The notes under the pieces are model-generated. The model saw only the letters and a list, made by a program, of their open reading frames with translations, was not told where the DNA came from and searched no databases. A program made the translations under genes and the position numbers. Shown piece after piece: positions 26,325 to 35,550 of a DNA stretch of 64,000 nt. Location: NCBI RefSeq assembly GCF_014698505.1, contig NZ_JACJTD010000021.1:62001-126000 (forward strand), written 5' to 3'. Position 1 is the stretch's first letter; every line of letters begins with the position of its first letter. Origin of the DNA: Nostoc foliaceum FACHB-393. Lineage in GTDB: Bacteria > Cyanobacteriota > Cyanobacteriia > Cyanobacteriales > Nostocaceae.

Positions 26325-27248
26325 ATGAGAGATTGGTGGAAGCAATGGCTGATAAACCTAGGATGGTCACAGTCCTTGCTACTTGGGACTCTGGATATTG
26401 TGTTAGTGCTGGCGCTGACTTACATGATACTAGTTATCATTAGTGAGCGCCGAACACTATGGATGGTGAGGGGATTCATTATCTTAATGCTAGCCTCAGC
26501 ACTAAGTGGCAGATTAGGACTACCTCTGCTAAGTTTTGTACTGGAAAAGTTGGTGATTGGTTGTGCTGTGGCGATGGCAGTTGCTCTACAGTCAGAGTTT
26601 CGACGATTTTTGGAGCAATTGGGGCGTGGCGAATTCCGCCAGTTGTTTCAACCCGATCGGCTGGCAATCCCCAAATCTGATAGTGTAATTGATGAAATTG
26701 TTGAGGCTGTTAAAGAATTGTCAAAAAACCGCATTGGAGCTTTACTAATTGTGGAAACCACAGGGCCAATTGATGAGCGAGATTTTTCTGTGCCAGGAGT
26801 AAAGCTAAATGCGGAAGTTTCTAAAGAACTAATCCAGACAATTTTTCAGCCAAAAACTTTGTTACACGATGGAGCAACATTAATTCGTGGCTCACGGATC
26901 GTTTCATCGGGTATAATTTTACCACTTTCGGGACGCACAGCCTCGCGCCAGTTGGGAACACGCCACCGGGCGGCAATGGGAATTACTGAGCGGGTCGAAA
27001 ATTGCATTTGTGTCGTCGTATCTGAAGAAACAGGTTCCATTTCCTTAGCGGAAAGGGGAACCCTAAATAGACCGCTGACGATTAGGAAACTGAAAGAGTC
27101 ATTAGAGGCTCTTTTATCCCCAACCGTCGATAGGGAAGCTGTTGCTCCTGGTCTGTTGAGTTTTGTTCGTCAGATAGGTGGGAAGACACTAGCACTGGTT
27201 TCACGTTTACTCGGATTACCATCGACCGCTTCTCGAGATAAAAAATGA
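26325..27248 (+). CDS. cdaA: Diadenylate cyclase (c-di-AMP synthase)
   Basis: The 307-residue protein has about three N-terminal membrane helices (20-90) and a DisA_N catalytic domain with the DGA motif (Asp182-Ala184, in LLHDGATLIRG) and the RHR motif (213-215, GTRHRAAMGITE). It makes c-di-AMP from two ATP, a messenger for osmotic, potassium and, in cyanobacteria, night-time control. Its stop overlaps the uppS start by four bases. Confidence 0.95.
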   Translation: MRDWWKQWLINLGWSQSLLLGTLDIVLVLALTYMILVIISERRTLWMVRGFIILMLASALSGRLGLPLLSFVLEKLVIGCAVAMAVALQSEFRRFLEQLGRGEFRQLFQPDRLAIPKSDSVIDEIVEAVKELSKNRIGALLIVETTGPIDERDFSVPGVKLNAEVSKELIQTIFQPKTLLHDGATLIRGSRIVSSGIILPLSGRTASRQLGTRHRAAMGITERVENCICVVVSEETGSISLAERGTLNRPLTIRKLKESLEALLSPTVDREAVAPGLLSFVRQIGGKTLALVSRLLGLPSTASRDKK

Positions 27249-27994
27249 CAGCACAACAAACTAAACTGCAAGATTTGCCTACTGACTTAAAACGAGAACT
27301 ATTGCCGCAGCACGTTGCCGTGATCATGGATGGCAATGGTCGATGGGCTAAACGTCAGGGTCTACCTCGGATTATGGGTCATAAGCGAGGGGTAGATGCT
27401 CTCAAAGATTTACTTCGCTGTTGTCAAGATTGGGGGATTCAGGCACTTACAGCTTATGCTTTCTCGACAGAGAACTGGAAAAGACCACAGGAAGAGGTGG
27501 ATTTTTTGATGACTCTGTTTCAAAGAGTTTTGCGCCAAGAATTACGGGAAATGGTCGAAGAGAATGTTCAAATTAAGTTTGTGGGAAATTTGCAGGACTT
27601 GCCGCGATCGCTCCAACAAGAAATATCCCGTTCAATGGAAGAAACTAAGGATAATCGGGGTATCCGGTTTTCGGTAGCTACTAATTATGGCGGACGGCAG
27701 GAGATTTTACAAGCTTGTCAAGCGATCGCCAAACAAGTTCAGCAAGGTCTGCTACAACCCAATGAAATTAATGAACAGGTGTTTGAAAGCCACTTGTACA
27801 CAGCAGGAATTAGTGACCCAGATTTGTTAATTCGTACCAGTGGAGAAATGCGCCTCTCAAATTTTCTTCTCTGGCAAATGGCTTATGGAGAAATTTATAT
27901 TACCGATGCTCTCTGGCCAGATTTTGATCGGGCTGAGTTTCATCGCGCTTTGTGTGCCTACCAGCAACGGGAACGGCGATTTGGGAAAGTTTAA
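27245..27994 (+). CDS. uppS: Isoprenyl (undecaprenyl) diphosphate synthase
   Basis: The 249-residue cis-prenyltransferase has the diphosphate-binding signature VIMDGNGRWAKRQG, YAFSTENWKRP, and the C-terminal DLLIRTSGEMRLSNFLLWQ…YGEIYITDALWPDF. It makes the lipid carrier for peptidoglycan and surface polysaccharides. The ATG overlaps the cdaA stop (ATGA), so the two are coupled. Confidence 0.96.
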   Translation: MTAQQTKLQDLPTDLKRELLPQHVAVIMDGNGRWAKRQGLPRIMGHKRGVDALKDLLRCCQDWGIQALTAYAFSTENWKRPQEEVDFLMTLFQRVLRQELREMVEENVQIKFVGNLQDLPRSLQQEISRSMEETKDNRGIRFSVATNYGGRQEILQACQAIAKQVQQGLLQPNEINEQVFESHLYTAGISDPDLLIRTSGEMRLSNFLLWQMAYGEIYITDALWPDFDRAEFHRALCAYQQRERRFGKV

Positions 27995-28377
27995 GGGAGG
28001 GGCATTGGGCATTGGGCATGGGGCATGGGGCATTGGTTTATTCTCCTCATCTCCCTCATCTTCCTCATCAGAAATTTGGGTAGAAACCCCGTCTTTGGAG
28101 GACAGCTTTACTATAAAATCAATATACGGTGAAATTACTAAATGCAGGAAATTGACTCGTTTCCAAAGCTTAAGTAGTAACCGAGTGAGATAGCGCGTAT
28201 CCACGCAAATTGAGTCGTGGGGTGTGGGGGTGAGTACATCCTCTGGTCAAACGTAACCGCGCCTGTAAGTTCCGCAAACAACATAAGTGAACAAGCAATT
28301 GTTAGTAGTGTTGGGAGGGGGACAAAGCTCCGTACCTTTAGGTCGAAGAATGGTTACATAGGAGTCTATATTAAGAA
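27995..28377. other. Spacer with GGGCATT tandem repeats
   Basis: Bases about 28000-28036 are heptamer-like repeats (GGGCATT/GGGCATG), which explain the Pro/Met/His-rich spurious frames here. The remaining 300 bases show no gene with coding likeness. The amidase promoter should lie near 28300-28360. Confidence 0.6.
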
Positions 28378-29025
28378 GTGAAACGAATTTTAGGTTTAGC
28401 GATCAGTTCCATATTCATTTCTTCACCAGCTTTTGCACAGTTACAATTACAACCCTTATCTGGGATTAAGATTTTAGTTAACCCAGGGCACGGAGGGCAA
28501 GAAACTGGCGCGGCTGGGCCAACAGGATATTTAGCTAAAGATGTCAGCCTGACAGTATCTAAGTTGCTGCGTGATGAACTGGTCTTAAGAGGCGCGTTAG
28601 TAGTGATGACGCGAGAAGATGACAGAGAACTAGCTTTGTCTGATCGCCAAGCCATGATTGATCAACAACAACCAGCGATCGCTCTAACTATACATTACAC
28701 GGCAGTACCTGACGATGGAGATGCAGAGAATACCAAGGGCATTAGAACTTTTTGGTATCATTCCCAAGCCCATAGCCTAGCCGTTTTTCTCCACAATTAT
28801 CTAGTTAACCAGCTAGGACGTTCATCAATGGGGGTATTTTGGAATAACTTGGCGCTAACTCGTCCCTCTACAGCACCATCAGTGGTAATAGAACTGGGTT
28901 TTATGACCAACCCCGAAGAATTTGAATGGATAACCAATGCCGATGAACAAAAAAAATTAGCGCGAGTCTTGGCAGATGGCGTTGTTGAGTGGTTTCAGGG
29001 TGCAATCACTCTGCGATCTAAATAG
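28378..29025 (+). CDS. N-acetylmuramoyl-L-alanine amidase (Amidase_3), one zinc ligand changed
   Basis: A GTG start (28378) gives 215 residues with a signal peptide (cut near SSPAFA). The Amidase_3 domain should cut the bond between MurNAc and the stem peptide in the periplasm. The first zinc ligand His38 (NPGHGGQ), the second His106 (LTIHYTA) and catalytic Glu172 (VIELGFMTN) are present. The Glu of the usual EKD motif is Ala53 (GYLAKDVSL, codon GCT at 28534-28536), so the third ligand appears to be missing. The protein is otherwise full-length, so this may be an inactive or altered amidase. AGGAG lies about 14 bases upstream of the GTG, rather far. Confidence 0.82.
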   Translation: MKRILGLAISSIFISSPAFAQLQLQPLSGIKILVNPGHGGQETGAAGPTGYLAKDVSLTVSKLLRDELVLRGALVVMTREDDRELALSDRQAMIDQQQPAIALTIHYTAVPDDGDAENTKGIRTFWYHSQAHSLAVFLHNYLVNQLGRSSMGVFWNNLALTRPSTAPSVVIELGFMTNPEEFEWITNADEQKKLARVLADGVVEWFQGAITLRSK

Positions 29026-29090
29026 CATCGATGCAAATAAAGTTAATTTGAGAGGGAAAAACTTTTTGGTTTACCTACTTTATAAAATTG

Positions 29091-29116
29091 GCGATGCCTA
29101 CGGCGGTAAATTACGC
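29091..29116 (+). repeat. Partial copy of the small dispersed repeat
   Basis: It starts GCGATGCCTACGGCGG, like the 60162 and 15488 copies, and ends TTACGC. The internal part has diverged or been lost. Confidence 0.4.
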
Positions 29117-29143
29117 ACTTATTACGGTGAACTGTACTCTTCC

Positions 29144-29416
29144 TTATGGCCCAGAAAACACCGCTTGTTCTACATCATCCCGACTAAGAGAATACTTGAA
29201 TGAACGTTGGATATCTTGTCCATTTTCCCCAGATTGGACATATCGCACTACGATTTGCTCAACATCGAGCCATAGTTCAGCTTTCCAACTAGGCCGCTGC
29301 ACATGCCAGCAATGTCTCTGTGTGTCGTCTTGTTGACAGCCTTGATCTTTTAGCCACTGTTCAATTTGTGGCAGGGGATGATTATATAACGGGGTATCAG
29401 AGGGAAGAAGAGGCAT
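29144..29416 (-). CDS. DUF3143-like protein
   Basis: The 90-residue protein begins with DTPLYNHPLPQIEQWL, contains HCWHVQRPSWKAELWLDVEQIVVRY and ends with DIQRSFKYSLSRDDVEQAVFSGP. I recognise this as the conserved cyanobacterial DUF3143 pattern. Function unknown. It is 31 bases downstream of a J-protein gene on the same strand; the two probably form an operon. Confidence 0.85.
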   Translation of the reverse strand: MPLLPSDTPLYNHPLPQIEQWLKDQGCQQDDTQRHCWHVQRPSWKAELWLDVEQIVVRYVQSGENGQDIQRSFKYSLSRDDVEQAVFSGP

Positions 29417-29447
29417 AGGAATTTGCGATTTTGGATTAGGAAATCTT

Positions 29448-30011
29448 TTAATTTTTAATTACCATAAGGGTAATTAGTTGCGATACATGAGTAATCTGCT
29501 GTTGTACAGATGGAGTTGGCTGTAGCAAATGCGAATGGATCGCAGCATCACCACGAGTTAAGCCAATGGTAATTGCTAGTAGAAGACAACCTACAAATGT
29601 TAACACCAGCATAAATAAAGCAAAAATTTCGCCAGATGAGAGAGGGCGATCGCTCGCATCGAGGTAAGCTGATTTTGACCAGTCATGACGCGAGACGGGA
29701 CGGTTCAAGTCTGGAGGTGGTTGAATCACCGCAAAGCGAGAATAGCCAATTTTTGAATCATAGCTTAACCGCCGTTCTGGATGGCTTAGGGTAGCGTAGG
29801 CTTCGTTGATTTGCTGAAATTTGAGAGTGGCGATCGCAGTAGGCAAGTCTGTAGTATCAGGATGATAGCGTTTGCTCAGTTGCCGATAAGCACGACGAAT
29901 GTCGATTACCGATGCCGAGGGATGCAGTCCTAGCAGGGAGTAATAAGTTGGTTTACTGCTTTGTGGCATTGCCCCGTTGTGATTCACGGCTGTTTGAGTC
30001 ACCTTGCTCAA
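29448..30011 (-). CDS. Membrane-anchored J-domain protein
   Basis: The 187-residue protein has a J-domain at about 22-87 with the HPD motif at 50-52. It is followed by a linker and one membrane helix (about 128-150, LFMLVLTFVGCLLLAITIGL). It should recruit a DnaK partner to the membrane and stimulate its ATPase. Zinc-finger and substrate-binding domains are absent. It is upstream of the DUF3143-like gene. Confidence 0.85.
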   Translation of the reverse strand: MSKVTQTAVNHNGAMPQSSKPTYYSLLGLHPSASVIDIRRAYRQLSKRYHPDTTDLPTAIATLKFQQINEAYATLSHPERRLSYDSKIGYSRFAVIQPPPDLNRPVSRHDWSKSAYLDASDRPLSSGEIFALFMLVLTFVGCLLLAITIGLTRGDAAIHSHLLQPTPSVQQQITHVSQLITLMVIKN

Positions 30012-30116
30012 AGATATTTTTTATATTCTAAATCCTTTGTGATTGGCGAAGACAGAAGAAGACACAGCATCTCAAGTATCTGATAAAATATTTTATAAAG
30101 CATTTAATTAGATGCG

Positions 30117-30476
30117 ATGGATATCAAAATTAATCTTGACAATATTCAAACTCTCACCGACTTCAAGCGCAATGCTAAAGACTACCTAGAGCGGATCAAG
30201 ACCACAAAATCCCCGCTTGTACTAACTGTAAACGGGAAAGCGGAGGTTGTGGTACATGAAGCGCAAGCGTTTCAGCAGATGATAGATAAACTCGCTCGCC
30301 TTGAGGAAGAACTGCAAAAACTTAAGCTAGAAGCGTTACGGAGTCAGATCGACATTGGGATTAAGCAACTTGAAAGCGGCCAGTATACTGAATATAATGA
30401 CGAGTCACTTTCGGCTTTTTTTGCAAATATTAAAGCACGAGAGCAGGAAAAATTGGCTGACAGCGATTCTGTATGA
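30117..30476 (+). CDS. Phd/YefM-family antitoxin
   Basis: The 119-residue protein has the Phd/YefM fold signature at its start (LTDFKRNAKDYLERIKTTKSPLVLTVNGKAEVVV) and a coiled, charged C-terminus that would wrap the toxin. Such antitoxins repress their own operon. Its stop overlaps the ATG of a ParE-like frame that is cut short, so the antitoxin appears to be left without a working partner here. Confidence 0.85.
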   Translation: MDIKINLDNIQTLTDFKRNAKDYLERIKTTKSPLVLTVNGKAEVVVHEAQAFQQMIDKLARLEEELQKLKLEALRSQIDIGIKQLESGQYTEYNDESLSAFFANIKAREQEKLADSDSV

Positions 30477-30580
30477 GTCGATTTTGGATTTCTACCCAAG
30501 CAGCGCAAGATATTGAAAATATCTGGAAATATGCAGCGCCAAATAATTTGAACGCTGCTAATGGTCAAAATAATTCGTAA
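30473..30580 (+). pseudogene. Truncated ParE-type toxin
   Basis: An ATG overlapping the antitoxin stop (ATGA) opens a 35-codon frame: MSRFWISTQAAQDIENIWKY, the first helix pair of RelE/ParE toxins, then APNNLNAANGQ and a stop at 30578-30580. ParE proteins are about 95-100 residues, so two thirds including the active core are gone. The following bases (TAATTCGTAATTCATAG) are spacer-type repeat sequence, which points to a deletion. Confidence 0.72.
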
Positions 30581-30715
30581 TTCATAGTTAAGTCCCCACG
30601 AATAGATGACAGGGCTTGAAATATTGATTACATTTTTTATCCATTAATAAATTCAGGGATTTATAGCATTAATTACAAATTATTTTGGTCAATAGCTGGA
30701 TATGCTATCTCATCC

Positions 30716-31711
30716 CTAACGGATTAAATCAGCACGAGGTTTAAAGGTTTCAATTTGCCGTAACTTTTCGTAAAGTTCTCGTTCTTCTTGACTAATATTT
30801 TTCGGTGTAACTATTTGAATTTCTACTAACTGATCGCCACGTTTACCGTCTTCACTGGGATAGCCTTTATTGCCTAATCGAAATTTTTGACCAGACCTAA
30901 CTCCGGGAGGGGTAGTCATTTTTACAGGCCCATCAAGAGTAGGTGCTTCTACTTGTCCTCCTAAAACTGCCTCGCTGGGAGTAACCGGTACTTGGCAGAC
31001 GATATTTAAACCTTCTAGCTTGAATAATGGATGAGGTTCAACGGTAATTTTTAAGTATAAATCACCACCACCAACGCCTTGGTTCCGCAAACGGATGGTT
31101 TGACCTGTTACCATCCCTGGTGGCATATTAACTTCTAGCGATCGCCCATCTTCCAAACGAATGCGTTCATTACCACCTTGATAAGCTTTTTCTAATGGGA
31201 GCGTTAATCTGGCTTCTATATCTCGACGGGTAGTGCGAGGTGGAGTGTTAACGGTGTAGGCAACTTTTGTTCTGGGGGAACGAAACGGATCGCTAGTATT
31301 GCCATTATTGGAGTTACTTGCTGCACTCTTATTTTTGACGCCGATAACTTGATTAATAAAGCTTTCAAAGTCAGAGAATTGGCTTGGATCTACGTCCTGA
31401 TTCCCGTTGCGATCGCTAGGAGCACTTTGCCAAGTTTTAGCCTTTGGTGTCTGTTTGTTGCCCGCAAAGCCTTTTTGCTTCCAGTAGCGGCTAAACTGGT
31501 CGTACTGCGATCGCTTGGCTGTGTCTGAAAGGACTTCATAAGCCTCGCCGATATCCTTAAATTTATCCTCAGATGCTTTATTACCCGGATTAAGATCGGG
31601 GTGATATTGTCTCGCTAACCGCCGATAAACCTTTTTAATTTCCTCGCTAGAGGCATCTTTAGATACTCCCAAAATCTCGTAGTAATCGCGGAAATTCGGC
31701 AAATTTTGCAT
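30716..31711 (-). CDS. DnaJ-type co-chaperone without zinc finger (type II J-protein)
   Basis: The 331-residue protein has a J-domain (about 7-72, HPD at 37-39), a linker rich in Asn/Ser/Gln (80-155) and two DnaJ_C substrate-binding domains (about 165-320). There is no CxxCxGxG zinc-finger repeat, so it is CbpA/DnaJ-B like. It follows dnaK by 187 bases on the same strand and is the likely partner of that chaperone. Confidence 0.92.
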   Translation of the reverse strand: MQNLPNFRDYYEILGVSKDASSEEIKKVYRRLARQYHPDLNPGNKASEDKFKDIGEAYEVLSDTAKRSQYDQFSRYWKQKGFAGNKQTPKAKTWQSAPSDRNGNQDVDPSQFSDFESFINQVIGVKNKSAASNSNNGNTSDPFRSPRTKVAYTVNTPPRTTRRDIEARLTLPLEKAYQGGNERIRLEDGRSLEVNMPPGMVTGQTIRLRNQGVGGGDLYLKITVEPHPLFKLEGLNIVCQVPVTPSEAVLGGQVEAPTLDGPVKMTTPPGVRSGQKFRLGNKGYPSEDGKRGDQLVEIQIVTPKNISQEERELYEKLRQIETFKPRADLIR

Positions 31712-31772
31712 AGTCAGTTATTTAAATTTTAGATTTTAGTCTTCGGCGTGAGCGCTCGGTCGAACGATTTTG

Positions 31773-31882
31773 GATTAATTAGGAGTTAAGGGTTAGGAGT
31801 TATGAGTTGAAAATTACGAGTTGAAAGATTTAATTTTTAATTTATTACTCCTCACTTCTAACTTCTCACTCCTAACTTCTAA
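31773..31882. repeat. Short tandem repeats between dnaK and dnaJ
   Basis: Units like GTTAGGAGTT appear at the left and their inverse (AACTTCTAACTTCTCACTCC) at the right, so the spacer can fold into a long imperfect hairpin. It may lower read-through from dnaK to dnaJ. Confidence 0.6.
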
Positions 31883-31897
31883 CGTTTATTAGGAGTA

Positions 31898-33976
31898 TTA
31901 CAACCAATCATTATCTTCTTCATCATCCCAGTTATCTTGGTAGCTGGGACGGGATTTGCGTGGAGGACGGCTGTCATAGGAGGAAGAACGACTGTCTCGG
32001 CTATAGTCTCTGCCATAGTCTTTACCGTAATCTCTGCCATAGTCGTTACCATAGGAATCGCGTTCCCGATATGTATCTCTGGGGGATTCGCGTTCTTTAT
32101 CTTTATCACCAGTAAAGATGTCACGGATTGTACCAAACAAGTCGTCATCTTCATCTTCAGCATAAGTCTGGCGGACTTCCCGATTTAGCTCATAGAGAGC
32201 ATCTTGTAAATCGGCGTAGGCTTGGTCAATACCGCGATCGCTATTTTCCTTGAGACTCTCTTTTAGGTCTCGGCAAATATTATCAATTCTTTGGCGGCGG
32301 CTGCGGGCAAACTGCATACCAAATTCGAGTGCTACTTCTCTAAGCTGTCGTTCTGCTTGGAAAATCAACGCCTCAGAACGAGTCCGCTTTTCTACCCGTT
32401 CTTTACGTTCGCGATCGACATCGGCGTATTTTTGTGCATCTTGAATCATCCGATTCACTTCCGATTCGTTCAAGGTAGAAGCGCCTTGAACAGTGATACT
32501 CTGTTCTCGCCCAGTGGTTCTATCTAGGGCTGTTACCTGTAAAATACCGTTAGCATCAATATCAAATGACACCTGAACTTGGGGAATTCCTCGTGGTGCT
32601 GGTGGAATGCCATAGAGCTTGAACCGTCCTAAAGACTTGTTGTTTGCTGCCATTTCTCGTTCACCCTGAACTACGTGGATTTCCACAGTATTTTGGTTAT
32701 TTTCAGACGTGGAAAAAATGTCAGAACGCCGGACTGGGATGGTAGTGTTGCGGGGAATAAGTTTTTTCATCACGCCGCCGATGGTTTCCAATCCTAAAGA
32801 TAACGGTGTGACATCTAAAAGCAGCACATCTTTGAGTTCACCTGCGAGAATGCCTGCTTGAATTGCTGCACCCACTCCCACTACTTCATCCGGGTTGACG
32901 TTTTCATTAGGTTCTGTGCCAATCAAGTCCCGCACTAGCTGTTTCACCATTGGCATCCGTGTAGAACCGCCAACTAACACCACTTCTTCAATATCTCTAG
33001 GTGAAAGTCCGGCATCTTTGAGGGCGCGTTTCACTGGTGTTCGCAATCGCCCTACCAAATCACCACACAAACCTTCAAACTGGGAACGAGTTAGACGAGT
33101 TTCCAGATGTTTGGGGCCATCTTCCGTGGCGGTGATGAAGGGTAAGTTAATATCAGTGACGCTGACAGCAGAAAGCTCAATTTTGGCTTTTTCCGCCGCT
33201 TCCATCAGACGTTGTAAAGCTTGGCGATCGCGTCTTAAGTCTACCTCTTCTGTTTCCAGAAATTGCTCTGCTAACCAATCTACTATTATTTTGTCAAAGT
33301 CGTTACCACCAAGTTGCGTATCTCCACTGGTAGCTTTGACTTCAAATATTCCATCGCCTACTTCTAAAATTGATACGTCAAAGGTGCCACCACCCAAGTC
33401 AAAGACTAAGATAGTTTCCGTGTCACCCCGATCTAATCCATAAGCCAAAGATGCAGCAGTCGGTTCATTAAGAATCCGCAGCACTTCTAAACCGGCAATT
33501 CTGCCAGCATCGCGGGTTGCTTGCCGTTGAGAATCGTTAAAATAAGCGGGTACTGTGATTACTGCCCCTGTCACTGGTTCACCCAAATAGCGACTAGCAT
33601 CGTCTGCCAACTTCTTCAGCACCATTGCCGAAATTTCTTCTGGGGCGAAATCTTTATTGAGACGGGGACAGGCAACTTTAATATTACCTACTTCATCCTT
33701 ACGAATGGTGTAGGGTACACGCTTGGAATCAGGATTAAGTTCGCCATATTTCCGCCCAATAAAGCGTTTGACTGCGAAAAAGGTATTTTGTGGATTGAGA
33801 ACGGTTTGTCGCCGTGCCATTTGCCCTACCACTCTTTCGCCATCTTTGCTGAAGCCAACTACGGAGGGGGTTGTTCGCATTCCTTCTGCATTGGCAATCA
33901 CCACCGGCTTGCCACCCTCCATAACGGCGACTACTGAGTTGGTTGTACCCAAGTCGATGCCGACTACCTTGCCCAT
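31898..33976 (-). CDS. dnaK: Hsp70 chaperone with charged repeat tail (DnaK3-like)
   Basis: The 692-residue Hsp70 has the ATPase signatures IDLGTTNSVVAV, FDLGGGTFDVSIL and VVLVGGSTRMPMVK, then the peptide-binding domain (LLLDVTPLSLGLET). The helical lid is followed, after about residue 605, by an unusual tail with repeated YGRDYG/YGKDYG units and an acidic end (DDEEDNDWL) in place of the EEVD-like end of standard DnaK. Long charged tails and a dnaJ neighbour are features of cyanobacterial DnaK3, which is tied to thylakoid membranes. Assignment to DnaK3 rather than DnaK2 is an inference. Confidence 0.93.
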   Translation of the reverse strand: MGKVVGIDLGTTNSVVAVMEGGKPVVIANAEGMRTTPSVVGFSKDGERVVGQMARRQTVLNPQNTFFAVKRFIGRKYGELNPDSKRVPYTIRKDEVGNIKVACPRLNKDFAPEEISAMVLKKLADDASRYLGEPVTGAVITVPAYFNDSQRQATRDAGRIAGLEVLRILNEPTAASLAYGLDRGDTETILVFDLGGGTFDVSILEVGDGIFEVKATSGDTQLGGNDFDKIIVDWLAEQFLETEEVDLRRDRQALQRLMEAAEKAKIELSAVSVTDINLPFITATEDGPKHLETRLTRSQFEGLCGDLVGRLRTPVKRALKDAGLSPRDIEEVVLVGGSTRMPMVKQLVRDLIGTEPNENVNPDEVVGVGAAIQAGILAGELKDVLLLDVTPLSLGLETIGGVMKKLIPRNTTIPVRRSDIFSTSENNQNTVEIHVVQGEREMAANNKSLGRFKLYGIPPAPRGIPQVQVSFDIDANGILQVTALDRTTGREQSITVQGASTLNESEVNRMIQDAQKYADVDRERKERVEKRTRSEALIFQAERQLREVALEFGMQFARSRRQRIDNICRDLKESLKENSDRGIDQAYADLQDALYELNREVRQTYAEDEDDDLFGTIRDIFTGDKDKERESPRDTYRERDSYGNDYGRDYGKDYGRDYSRDSRSSSYDSRPPRKSRPSYQDNWDDEEDNDWL

Positions 33977-34293
33977 GCGTTACTCTTCTCCTAAAGTGTC
34001 TTATATATTTATTATGATTGGGCGGAACTACCTCTAGCTTTGTGCTATTGGATGAAAACACCTCAATGGTATAATAGTCTTCATTAAGGCAGTAAGCTAA
34101 GAAGTGCAGCTAGAGGAGATAGTTGCAAGACTAGGATAGCATTGACGATGATTGGTGTGTCCAAGCAGCCTCAATTCTTGTTATCTAACTACTTCTATGC
34201 ACTGTATCTGCAAATTGGTAAATGCACCTTAATAATACTTGCTCTGGTTCTTTGAGTGCCTGAAAACCTTAATATTACTAGTATTTTAAACAT
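33977..34293. other. Spacer between divergent dnaK and peptidase genes
   Basis: No gene or repeat is evident. I see no CIRCE-type inverted repeat upstream of dnaK. Both promoters should lie here. Confidence 0.5.
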
Positions 34294-35142
34294 TTGAATT
34301 TAACAGAGCGATTACAAACTTCCCTGAGTGCGATCGCGCGAGAACGTGATCCTTACATGGCAACCGCTGGACATTTTTTTGTCCAAGAATACATTCGCCA
34401 GCAATTTTCCCAATGGGGGAGTGTGGAAATCCACACCTTTGAAGTCAGGGGTAAAGCTTGTAAAAACTTGATATTAAATTTACCTTCCCAAGCTAGATGG
34501 CAAAAAAAGGATTTGTCACCGATTTTAATTGGCGCTCATTATGATGGCGTTCCCGGAACACCAGGGGCTGATGATAATGCTACAGGTGTGGCGGTGTTGC
34601 TGGAATTAGCCAGAAAGTTTGCTGCTGAACCTGTGAGATATCCCTTAAGGCTAGTTGCTTTCGATATGGAAGAATATGGTTTACTGGGTAGTGCTGACTA
34701 TGCAGCCCTGTTGCACCAACAAAAGCAACAGCTACGCTTAATGATCTCCCTAGAAATGCTGGGCTATAAGGATTCTACGCCTGGTTCCCAAAATTATCCC
34801 CCTCCTCTGGAACGCTTCTATCCAGACAGAGGTGATTTTATTGCTTTAATTGGGAATTTGCGGACATTGCCTGACTTAATTGGCATGAGCCGTAATATTC
34901 GCAAAGCTGGCGTATCTAGTCAATGGCTACCCGTGCCGAATCGAGGTTTAATAGTTTCCCAAACCAGACTTAGTGATCATGCACCTTTCTGGGATTTGGG
35001 TTATCCAGCAATGATGGTGACAGATACGGCATTCTTGCGAAATCCCCATTATCACAAACCTAGTGATGCGATCGCTACTTTGGATTTAGATTTTCTTAGC
35101 GGTGTATGTGAAGGGTTGGAAATTGCGATTCGGCTGTTGTAA
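34294..35142 (+). CDS. M28-family zinc aminopeptidase
   Basis: A TTG start gives 282 residues. The M28 metal ligands are visible: His82 and Asp84 in AHYDG, the ADDNATG motif, the Glu pair in DMEEYGLLGS (catalytic base and metal ligand), and a late His in LSDHAPFW. No signal peptide is seen, so the enzyme is probably cytoplasmic. It would remove N-terminal residues from peptides; specificity is unknown. Confidence 0.85.
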   Translation: MNLTERLQTSLSAIARERDPYMATAGHFFVQEYIRQQFSQWGSVEIHTFEVRGKACKNLILNLPSQARWQKKDLSPILIGAHYDGVPGTPGADDNATGVAVLLELARKFAAEPVRYPLRLVAFDMEEYGLLGSADYAALLHQQKQQLRLMISLEMLGYKDSTPGSQNYPPPLERFYPDRGDFIALIGNLRTLPDLIGMSRNIRKAGVSSQWLPVPNRGLIVSQTRLSDHAPFWDLGYPAMMVTDTAFLRNPHYHKPSDAIATLDLDFLSGVCEGLEIAIRLL

Positions 35143-35156
35143 TCAAATTAATAGTA

Positions 35157-35246
35157 ATGGTTTACCGATTAAACCAAGCTCCAGTGGTGTTGCAAAATGG
35201 ACACACACTGACATTACCAGACTTGCTACTAGGTTGGGAACTATAA
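35157..35246 (+). pseudogene. Possible Uma2-family C-terminal remnant
   Basis: Twenty-nine codons read MVYRLNQAPVVLQNG, like the C-terminal VYR…QAPVVLQNP segment of Uma2 (DUF820) proteins, and then LPDLLLGWEL and stop. The rest of such a gene is absent. The stop lies directly against the REP-like cluster that begins at 35247. Confidence 0.4.
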
Positions 35247-35315
35247 GTTTGTAGTAAGGACTTTAGTCCTTGTTTTAAGCACTGAAGTGCTTAAAACATA
35301 CCAAGCTTTAGCTTG
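35247..35315 (+). repeat. REP-like palindrome cluster
   Basis: The common head GTTTGTAGTAAG leads into AAGGACTTTAGTCCTT (35256-35271). This is followed by a second palindrome around AAGCACTGAAGTGCTT (35277-35292, extended by TTTT/AAAA) and a third, CAAGCTTTAGCTTG (35302-35315). Same family as 36924, 38022, 40332, 40793 and 41059. The rest of the spacer to 35550 shows no gene. Confidence 0.85.
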
Positions 35316-35550
35316 ATGGACTAGTAGGTTGGGCAGTGCTTACCCTACGGTTATTGAAAAGGTTTCAGGCTTTCAGTGCATAAATCCTAATGTTGTGATA
35401 GAAAGCCTCAGAAGTTGGGAATACTCAAGGTTGGGTGTACCCCGCTGCTTGAGCAGCATGGGAAATATTCGCGTGTGTGTCAAAACTCAAAAATGAGTTT
35501 ATGTAGCTGTGGAATGCACCAGAACAAAGTTAGTAACAGGAGCAATTTCA

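Noticed and set aside
27857..28204. 115-codon minus-strand ORF after uppS
   Set aside because: Its middle (PMPHAPCPMPNAP) is translated tandem repeat and its end is antisense to uppS.
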